Shown piece by piece: positions 6,025 through 11,974 of a DNA stretch of 11,974 nt. Both the position numbers and the translations under genes were made by a program. Origin of the DNA: Bacteroidales bacterium (GTDB lineage Bacteria > Bacteroidota > Bacteroidia > Bacteroidales > UBA3824); the NCBI GenBank assembly GCA_016287995.1, contig JAEEXW010000050.1, positions 1 to 11,974 on the forward strand, in the 5' to 3' direction. Each line of letters opens with the position of its first letter. The stretch's first letter is position 1. The notes under the pieces were generated by a model. That model saw only the letters and a program-made list of their open reading frames with translations, ran no database searches and was not told where the DNA came from.

Positions 6025-9000
6025 TTAGAATGTAAAATTCATACCGAACATATAAGTTCTCGTTGACGGCGTATTGGTACCGATGGTAAGAAGACGTTTC
6101 TGACCGTAAGCAACGGCAGAATTTTCGTTACCGTAAGAGTTGGTTTCAGGATCCATGCCTGATTCTTTCTTGTAGGGTGAGAACATTACAAACGGATTGA
6201 TAACTGAGAAGTAAACTCTCATTTTCGAGATTCCGGCGTTTTTCAAAGCCGAAAGTTTGTCGAAATTGTATCCGAGGGTAATAGTACGGATTTTCAAGTA
6301 TGAAGCGTCGAAATAACCGAGCGTGCTTGCATATTTTGCATTGTCGCTGCTGCGTTCGGTTTTGGGATTCGGATAACGCGCTCCGGTGTTTTCAGGAGTC
6401 CAGTAATCAACCGAAACGTTGTTGTTTTTGGTTGAAAGAAGGTTCAAATAACCTGAGCCGCCGTAAAGAGTACTGATAAGCAATCCGCCTGCCTTGAATG
6501 CGCCTACGATGTTCAAATCGATGTTTTTCCATGCAACGGTGGTGTTGAAACCGCCTTGGAAATCACATTCCATGCTCTGGGGAACTCTGTCATCGTCGTT
6601 GATTTTTCTAACAGGTTTGCCGTCAGCACCGTATTCGCCGGTGTATTTTACTTTAATCATACCTGCACTGCCGGAAGGTTCAAGAATTTTTCTTGTCTCT
6701 TCCTCGTCTTCCTGCCAGATGCCTTCATATTTGTAGTCATAAATACAGTCGATAGGCATGCCTACAAACCAGTTGTTGCCTTTGTCTTCTGTCTGACCAG
6801 ATGCAAGTTTGGTAAGTTTGTTGCGGTTGATGTAGAAGTTTAAGCCTGCCGTCCAAGTCCAGCCGTTTTTGTTGTCGATAATAGTACCGTCAACACTCAT
6901 CTCGAAACCTTTGTTCTGAGTCTCGCCGATGTTTGCCATAACGGAACTTACACCGGTTGTACCGGGCATTGAAATTCCCAAAAGAACGTCTTTGGTTTTC
7001 ATTGCATAGTATTCAGCCGTAACATTCAAACGGTTGCGGAAGAATGCCATATCAAGACCGAAGTTCCATGTTGAAGAATATTCCCAGCCGAGTCCGGGGT
7101 TCGGAAGTTCTGTAACTCTGAAACCTGTAATAGTTTCACCGCCGAAGTTATAAGGCTGTGTTGCAAGAAGTCCGAGAGTTTTGTAAGGATCAACAGACTG
7201 GTTTGAAGTCTCACCGTAACCGGCACGTACTTTCAACTGATCGAGCCAGTCAAAACTGTCCATGAATGATTCGTTTCTTACGTTCCAACCGAGTGAAACA
7301 GCCGGATAAGTGTGCCATTTATGACCTTCTGCAAGTCTTGAAGAACCGTCGCTTCTTACCGTTGCGCTAATCATGTATTTGCTGTCGTAAGAATACATAA
7401 CCCTGCCCATGTAAGAGATAAGACCTGATTTCTGATAGCCCTGATAATCGGGGTTAACGGTGTATGTACCGTCAGCACGTCCGAGGTTGAAATATTGGAA
7501 ATGATCAGACTGAATGTCTTTTGCGCTGATATTTGAAGAATTGTACATATTCTCTTCTGCCGAATACATTGCTACAAAGTTGATTGAATGTTTTTCAGCA
7601 AAAATTTTGTCGTATGTAATAAGGTTTTCAACAGCCCAGTTTGTTGTGAGCGAGTTGGTAACCGAAGCGTTTGAATTTGTAGTGGGAGTACCGCTGAAAA
7701 CGCCTACGCCGGTATAAGAGCCGTTGTTCTGATGACGGAGGTTGAGACCTACGTTGATTCTGTATTTCAAACCTTTAACGTAAGGAAGTTCTGCCTCACC
7801 GTAGAAAGTATTGTAAGTACCGAATGCTTTTCTTACGTTTGCATATTTGTCGCCGAGGTCGTTTACTTTGTCGGCAGTTACTACGTAACGCGTTCCGTCA
7901 GTATTGTCAACACGGTCTTTTACCGTACCGTCCTCATTGTAAATGTTAACAATAGGAGATGCAGAAAGAATGGTAAAAATCTGGTTGCAGTCGTTGGTGA
8001 TGGAAAAGTTGTTGGTGGTTGAGAAACCTACTTTAAAATAATCTCCGAGTTTCTGATCAACAGAACCTCTCAAAGAAAATCTTGAAAAATCCTGCGAAGG
8101 AACAACCGCTTCCTCTTTGTAATAACCAAGACCGAAAGAGTAACTTCCTGCTTTTGTACCGCCGGTAACGCCGATGTCATGGCTTGTAACCATACCAGTT
8201 TCAAAATAAAGGTCTTGCCAGTCAACATTGTTGCTGTTAGCCTCATCAACAGAATTTTTGAACTGACCTCTTGCTTCACGCAGTTTTACGAACTCTTCAC
8301 CGTCCATCATCGGGAATTTTGAGAAAAGTTTCTTAACGCCGTAGTATCCGTTGTAAGAAAATTGCGCTTTCTGACCTTCTGAACCTCTGTTGGTAGTGAT
8401 AATGATAACGCCGTTAGCACCACGAGAACCGTAAATAGCGGTTGCAGAAGCATCTTTCAAAATGTCCAAAGATTTGATGTCTGAGGGGTTGATGTCGGAG
8501 AGGTTTCCTGCAAAAGGAATACCGTCAAGGACGATAAGCGGGTCGTTGCTTGCATTAAGCGAACGTGTACCGCGGATACGAATCTGCATCGTCTCGCCCG
8601 GTTTTGAAGATGTCTGTGTCATTTCAACACCGGCAACACGTCCCTGCAAAGACTGGGTAATGTTGGAACCAGCAACGGCTCTCATGTCGTCGCCTTTTAC
8701 CGAAGCGACAGAACCCGTAACGGCTTCTTTTCTTTGTGTACCGTAACCTACTACGACAACCTCGTCAATGGCTTTGGTGTCTTCGGTCATTGTAACCTTC
8801 ATGCCCGAAGCGGCGGGAAGGATCTGTGTTTCGTATCCTATAAAAGAGAATACGAGTTGCGCGTTTGCCGCAACACTGAGAGAAAACTTACCGTCCAAAT
8901 CGGTAATCGTTCCGTTGGTTGTTCCCTGCTCCTGGACAGTAACGCCGATAAGAGGTTCGCCCGTGTCGTAAACAACCGTTCCTGATGCCGCGTTCTGTGA

Positions 9001-9075
9001 AGACGCGGCAAAGGAAACTAACATCAAGGGCAGCATTAAAAGCAATGCCCTGAGAAAATTTAGTTTAGCCTTCAT
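6025..9075 (-). CDS. SusC/RagA-family TonB-dependent outer-membrane transporter
   Basis: A 1016-residue outer-membrane beta-barrel that imports substrate handed over by SusD, powered by TonB-ExbBD. Seen in order: a signal peptide (about residues 1-26, ending near SFAASSQ); an N-terminal carboxypeptidase-regulatory-like domain (about 31-100, with GEPLIGVTVQEQGT, DLDGKFSLSV and FSFIGYETQ); the conserved DEVVVVGYGTQRKEAVTGSV stretch (104-123); a plug domain (about 113-228, with DPLIVLDGIPF and the SusC hallmark YGSRGANGVIIITT); and a barrel ending in aromatic residues, MFGMNFTF. The length is normal for the family. The ATG at 9075 has no Shine-Dalgarno, only A/T-rich sequence, as usual in this phylum. 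It is the first gene of the susC-susD pair and lies 225 bp downstream of the sensor-regulator gene on the same strand. The family assignment is firm; the substrate is unknown. Confidence 0.97.
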   Translation of the reverse strand: MKAKLNFLRALLLMLPLMLVSFAASSQNAASGTVVYDTGEPLIGVTVQEQGTTNGTITDLDGKFSLSVAANAQLVFSFIGYETQILPAASGMKVTMTEDTKAIDEVVVVGYGTQRKEAVTGSVASVKGDDMRAVAGSNITQSLQGRVAGVEMTQTSSKPGETMQIRIRGTRSLNASNDPLIVLDGIPFAGNLSDINPSDIKSLDILKDASATAIYGSRGANGVIIITTNRGSEGQKAQFSYNGYYGVKKLFSKFPMMDGEEFVKLREARGQFKNSVDEANSNNVDWQDLYFETGMVTSHDIGVTGGTKAGSYSFGLGYYKEEAVVPSQDFSRFSLRGSVDQKLGDYFKVGFSTTNNFSITNDCNQIFTILSASPIVNIYNEDGTVKDRVDNTDGTRYVVTADKVNDLGDKYANVRKAFGTYNTFYGEAELPYVKGLKYRINVGLNLRHQNNGSYTGVGVFSGTPTTNSNASVTNSLTTNWAVENLITYDKIFAEKHSINFVAMYSAEENMYNSSNISAKDIQSDHFQYFNLGRADGTYTVNPDYQGYQKSGLISYMGRVMYSYDSKYMISATVRSDGSSRLAEGHKWHTYPAVSLGWNVRNESFMDSFDWLDQLKVRAGYGETSNQSVDPYKTLGLLATQPYNFGGETITGFRVTELPNPGLGWEYSSTWNFGLDMAFFRNRLNVTAEYYAMKTKDVLLGISMPGTTGVSSVMANIGETQNKGFEMSVDGTIIDNKNGWTWTAGLNFYINRNKLTKLASGQTEDKGNNWFVGMPIDCIYDYKYEGIWQEDEEETRKILEPSGSAGMIKVKYTGEYGADGKPVRKINDDDRVPQSMECDFQGGFNTTVAWKNIDLNIVGAFKAGGLLISTLYGGSGYLNLLSTKNNNVSVDYWTPENTGARYPNPKTERSSDNAKYASTLGYFDASYLKIRTITLGYNFDKLSALKNAGISKMRVYFSVINPFVMFSPYKKESGMDPETNSYGNENSAVAYGQKRLLTIGTNTPSTRTYMFGMNFTF

Positions 9076-9155
9076 TTGATTGAATTTAAGTTAAATTTTA
9101 ATAATAGTTTAGCGGAGTGTTAAGATAATATTAAAAACCACTCCATTTTGCGTTA

Positions 9156-9163
9156 CAAAGATT
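9156..9163 (-). promoter_or_regulatory. Possible susC promoter -7 box
   Basis: On the minus strand this reads AATCTTTG, one base from the TAnnTTTG consensus, and would leave a leader of about 70-75 nt before the susC ATG at 9075. No convincing -33 TTTG is at the right distance, as is common for promoters that need an activator. The tandem decamer 9236-9255 lies 73-100 bp upstream of the box. The call is tentative. Confidence 0.35.
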
Positions 9164-9235
9164 TAAAATTAGGCTAAACCGTATTATATATTTTTGTTAC
9201 AAATACTGTCAGTTTTGTATCATTCTTAGTTTTTT

Positions 9236-9255
9236 TAACAGTCTGTAACAGTCTG
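9236..9255. promoter_or_regulatory. Perfect tandem 10-bp repeat upstream of susC, candidate regulator operator
   Basis: TAACAGTCTG occurs twice in immediate succession (9236-9245 and 9246-9255), reading CAGACTGTTA on the susC strand. A 10-bp step places both copies on the same face of the helix, which suits the two helix-turn-helix units of an AraC-type domain or two adjacent protomers. The repeat sits in the only non-coding DNA between the AraC-containing regulator and the susC gene. The same region also holds GTTACA-type motifs on one strand or the other at 9152-9157, 9196-9201, 9244-9250, 9278-9284 and 9299-9305. The repeat is seen directly; its role as an operator is inferred. Confidence 0.5.
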
Positions 9256-9300
9256 AATTATAGTATTTTAACAAATATGTAACATTTCTTAAAAACTTTG

Positions 9301-11974
9301 TTACATTTCTTCCTTCGGTTTGAGGTCTTTGTTAATAATTTTTTCATATTCGTCATGGTTTTCTTTAAGCGAAAATTTGGCGGCAAACTCCGTCGGCGGC
9401 ATGCCGAAATAGTCACGGAAAAAACTCGAAAAATATGAATGGCTCGAAAAGCCGAGTTTAAAAGCCGCCTCGCTCGGAGAAAGTCCGTTTTCCACCAAAA
9501 GCATTGCAGCATTTTTCATTTTAACGGCGCGGATAAGATTTAGCGGCGTGATATTAAGCAATTCCTTTAATTTGCGGTGAAGATGTACCCTTGAAATACC
9601 GATTTCACGGCTGAGTTCGTTAACGCCGAAATCCGACTCAAAAATATGCTTATTGACCGAATCCATGATTTTTCTGAGGAGTTTTAAGTCGGAGGATACT
9701 TCGTCCGTCTTAGTGCTTTTTTCCGGCTGTAACCCCGCTAAAAGTTTATTTTTGAAGTTTTCAAGACGAAGTTCCATTTTGTTGTTTTCGATTTTCTGCC
9801 GTCTGAGGCTTTCGCTGTTTTTCTTGTATGAAAGAACGCCGAAATACAAAAGCACCGCTATTATAATATAAACGCAATACGCCCAAAAAGTTCTGTACCA
9901 CGGTGGCAAAACGGTGATTTCAAGGCTGCAAGAGGGTTTTTGAAGGTCTTTTTCGTCAAAAAAAGCCTGAGCCTCCAAAACGTAGTTTCCAAAAGGCAGG
10001 TTTGTGAAAGAAATCTGCGGCTCGCCTTCGGGAATCTGATAAAACTCGTTGTCAAAGCCTTTGAGCCTGTAACGGAATTTCAAGCGGTGAAAATTGGAAA
10101 ACTCAGGGATTCTGAGTTTTACAGAAAACATATTTTTGTCGTATTCGATTTCGATGTGCCTTGTATGACAGTTGAATCCGGGGACTTGTTTTCCGGCTAT
10201 TGTCATTGACGAAAAATAAAGTTCGCCGTCGGTGGAGAGTTCCGGCAGGTTTTCGGGCGGGGTTATGACGGTGATTCCGCCGTTGTTGCCGACAAAAAAC
10301 CGTCCGTCAGGGCTTTTCCAGACCACGTGCGGCGAAAATTCCGAGCCGGAGAGTCCGTCCTGCGAGTTAAAGGCGACAAAATCCTCGTTTTTGATGTCGT
10401 ATCTTACGAGCCTGTCCTGAGTGCCGTACCACAGACAGCCGTAACGGTCAAAAAACATCGTCTGAACAAAACCCGCAAAGTCCTTGTTTTCAACGGTTTC
10501 AACGGAATCTGTCTTCGGATTGTATTTCCAGAGATAATTTTCGCCGCCAAACCAGATACAGCCTTGACGGTCTTCTTCTGCGGCGTGGATAAAAACTTCC
10601 CTTTTAGAGCCGATTTGACGCATTTTTTGTGTCAACGTGCTGTCTGTCTGATAATTGTTGATATAAAAATGATGCGCCGAATCTTCATAAATATTGTTGA
10701 CATACTGCGGAAAGTCAACTTTTTGAATGTTTATGGTCGTAGTCTCAAAATTCAAAACAACCGTTCCCGCGCCGAGAGTGCCGAGAATAAGACGGTTTCT
10801 TCTCTCGTCAAAAAACATGCACTGAATCCTTTGAAAATCAACGTCAAGACTGAAATTTTCGAGTTTTTTCCTGTCGGAAGAAATCTTTGAAAGTCCGCCC
10901 GCAAAAGTCGCGACCCAAAGGTTTTGGTCTTTGTCAAGAGCCATTGACATAACGGAGTTGTTTGGCAGCGGCGAATTTTCGGCGGTAAACACCTTTTGCG
11001 AGCCGTCAGGACTGACAATGTAAACGCCTGAGCCGTCAGTGCCGGCACAAACCGTTCCGTCGTCTTTGCCGATAATTGCGGTAACTGGGCAGGAATTGCC
11101 GTCGAGTTCCAAAACTGAAAACAAGTCAGATTTTCTTGCCGCGAGCAGCAGTCCTTTTTGAAAAACGCAGCCCCAGACGTTTCCGTAACGGTCTTGAAAA
11201 ATATCGTGTATTTTGCAGTTGTTCAGGTTGATACGGTTGTTTTTTACTGTTGTCGGCTTTAATTCTCCCGTAACGTGGTTGTAGTGCAAAAGTCCGAAAT
11301 CTTCCGAGCCGACAAGTATTTTGCTGCCGTCATAACTGTTTCTTAGACAGAGAATTGTGTTGATTCTGCCGGAGATTTCCTTTGAGGCGGTTTTTACGGC
11401 TGAAAGTTTTCCCGTTTTGCGTTCGTATTTTATAATGCCGTGATGTACCGTTCCAAAAACCATGTCGGAAGTTTCGGGAATTTCAGCCGCAGCGGTTACT
11501 ATAAGCGGCTCTTTGTCGGCAAAACTTATATCGAGATTGTCGCGGGTGAGGTTGTCAAGGTTGATTTTTCTGAAAGTACCTTCCGAGGCAAAAGTCCACA
11601 GACAGTTTTTGGAGTCAATAAAAAGCGTCCCCGGCCGCACGGTTGCGCACAGGGAATCAAGTTGTTTTGACAACGGAATAATAGTTTCACCAGTTTTAGC
11701 ATCTATTGCAGTAAGTCCATCGCCTGAAACTGTAACAATCAGTGCATCAGGTGATTTACTTCTCACCATAGACGAAATATAGCCCTCTGTTATCACTGAA
11801 TCCCTGACATAAAGTCTTAAAAGCGTATCCTTTTCTGACAAATCGTCATGGAGAATAAGACCTCGTGTTGTGCCGAAAAACGTTTTTTGGTCGTCAAAAT
11901 ATATGCTTTTTACCCACGGTTGAATGTTGTTCAGCGAGTTTTTTTTCAGCGGGGTTGAAAATTCCGTTCCGTCA
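9301..11974 (-). CDS. Membrane sensor-regulator: propeller, Y_Y_Y, membrane helix, AraC HTH, no kinase; N-terminus cut by window edge
   Basis: The frame is open from the stop at 9301 to the right edge (about 890 codons), so the start and first propeller blades lie outside; the in-frame TTG at 11841 is internal. Seen in order: two-component-regulator propeller repeats of the sensor found in PUL regulators (for example SVMSMALDKDQNLWVATF near 10900-10960 and MFFDRYGCLWYGT near 10415-10460); a Y_Y_Y domain (about 9915-10170, with FRYRLKGFDNEFY); a single membrane helix (about 9825-9890, WAYCVYIIIAVLLYFGVL); a charged, probably coiled linker of about 50 residues; and an AraC-type double helix-turn-helix (about 9385-9690, with ELSREIGISRVHLHRKLKEL and AAFKLGFSSHSYFSSFFRDY). 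In hybrid two-component PUL regulators a histidine kinase H-box, ATPase and receiver domain separate the helix from the AraC domain; none is present, and the linker is far too short. It is therefore probably a one-component, membrane-bound activator, comparable in logic to SusR, controlling the susC-susD pair just downstream. The ligand is unknown. Confidence 0.92.
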   Translation of the reverse strand, partial: DGTEFSTPLKKNSLNNIQPWVKSIYFDDQKTFFGTTRGLILHDDLSEKDTLLRLYVRDSVITEGYISSMVRSKSPDALIVTVSGDGLTAIDAKTGETIIPLSKQLDSLCATVRPGTLFIDSKNCLWTFASEGTFRKINLDNLTRDNLDISFADKEPLIVTAAAEIPETSDMVFGTVHHGIIKYERKTGKLSAVKTASKEISGRINTILCLRNSYDGSKILVGSEDFGLLHYNHVTGELKPTTVKNNRINLNNCKIHDIFQDRYGNVWGCVFQKGLLLAARKSDLFSVLELDGNSCPVTAIIGKDDGTVCAGTDGSGVYIVSPDGSQKVFTAENSPLPNNSVMSMALDKDQNLWVATFAGGLSKISSDRKKLENFSLDVDFQRIQCMFFDERRNRLILGTLGAGTVVLNFETTTINIQKVDFPQYVNNIYEDSAHHFYINNYQTDSTLTQKMRQIGSKREVFIHAAEEDRQGCIWFGGENYLWKYNPKTDSVETVENKDFAGFVQTMFFDRYGCLWYGTQDRLVRYDIKNEDFVAFNSQDGLSGSEFSPHVVWKSPDGRFFVGNNGGITVITPPENLPELSTDGELYFSSMTIAGKQVPGFNCHTRHIEIEYDKNMFSVKLRIPEFSNFHRLKFRYRLKGFDNEFYQIPEGEPQISFTNLPFGNYVLEAQAFFDEKDLQKPSCSLEITVLPPWYRTFWAYCVYIIIAVLLYFGVLSYKKNSESLRRQKIENNKMELRLENFKNKLLAGLQPEKSTKTDEVSSDLKLLRKIMDSVNKHIFESDFGVNELSREIGISRVHLHRKLKELLNITPLNLIRAVKMKNAAMLLVENGLSPSEAAFKLGFSSHSYFSSFFRDYFGMPPTEFAAKFSLKENHDEYEKIINKDLKPKEEM

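Noticed and set aside
9181..9190. TATATAATAC as a sigma-70 -10 box for susC on the minus strand
   Set aside because: Bacteroidota primary sigma factors recognise TAnnTTTG rather than TATAAT, so this A/T-rich match is not used as evidence.
10327..10890. Long open frame (187 codons) on the plus strand opposite the regulator
   Set aside because: It lies wholly antisense to a well-supported propeller-coding frame, shows no recognisable domain and no promoter or start signal.
11839..11841. TTG as the start of the regulator
   Set aside because: The same frame continues upstream without a stop to the window edge with propeller-like sequence (for example SIYFDDQKTFFGTTRGL), so the gene is truncated by the window, not started here.

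Overview
The window looks like chromosomal DNA from a member of the Bacteroidota, most likely Bacteroidales. The evidence is an adjacent SusC/SusD outer-membrane pair, a membrane-spanning propeller/Y_Y_Y/AraC regulator of the kind that controls polysaccharide utilization loci (PULs), a Bacteroidota-type ParC, promoter boxes fitting TAnnTTTG, and A-rich translation starts without Shine-Dalgarno sequences. The GC content is moderate. I see no tRNA, rRNA, CRISPR array or transposase gene.

Layout from left to right. Positions 1-2005 (minus) hold the first 668 codons of topoisomerase IV subunit A (parC), cut by the left edge. Positions 2006-2145 are a divergent intergenic region with promoter boxes facing both ways and a perfect 13-bp A/T-rich inverted repeat between them. 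Positions 2146-3723 (plus) encode a membrane receptor with a Cache sensor, two HAMP segments and a GAF domain, and no recognisable output domain. Positions 3724-4012 separate convergent genes and hold a 119-bp fold-back element (25-bp perfect terminal inverted repeats enclosing three small hairpins), a 10-bp tandem repeat and an intrinsic terminator. Positions 4013-5998 and 6025-9075 (minus) are a SusD-like lipoprotein and a SusC-like TonB-dependent transporter, in the transcription order susC then susD, 26 bp apart. Positions 9076-9300 are the susC promoter region, with a perfect tandem decamer and several GTTACA-type motifs. Positions 9301-11974 (minus) are the C-terminal part of a sensor-regulator that runs off the right edge.

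How the genes work together. The regulator, susC and susD lie in line on the minus strand. The simplest reading is a minimal uptake locus: the regulator senses a ligand in the periplasm and, through its cytoplasmic AraC domain, activates the susCD operon. SusD binds the substrate at the cell surface and SusC imports it with energy from TonB. The regulator has no histidine kinase or receiver domain between its membrane helix and its DNA-binding domain, so it appears to be a one-component version of the usual hybrid two-component PUL regulator. No glycoside hydrolase, lyase or peptidase gene is present in the window, and a terminator follows susD, so the substrate cannot be named.

The most unusual items are the composite fold-back element, the tandem decamer upstream of susC as a candidate operator, the kinase-less regulator and the receptor that ends at its GAF domain. 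Nothing here by itself demonstrates a wholly new system.
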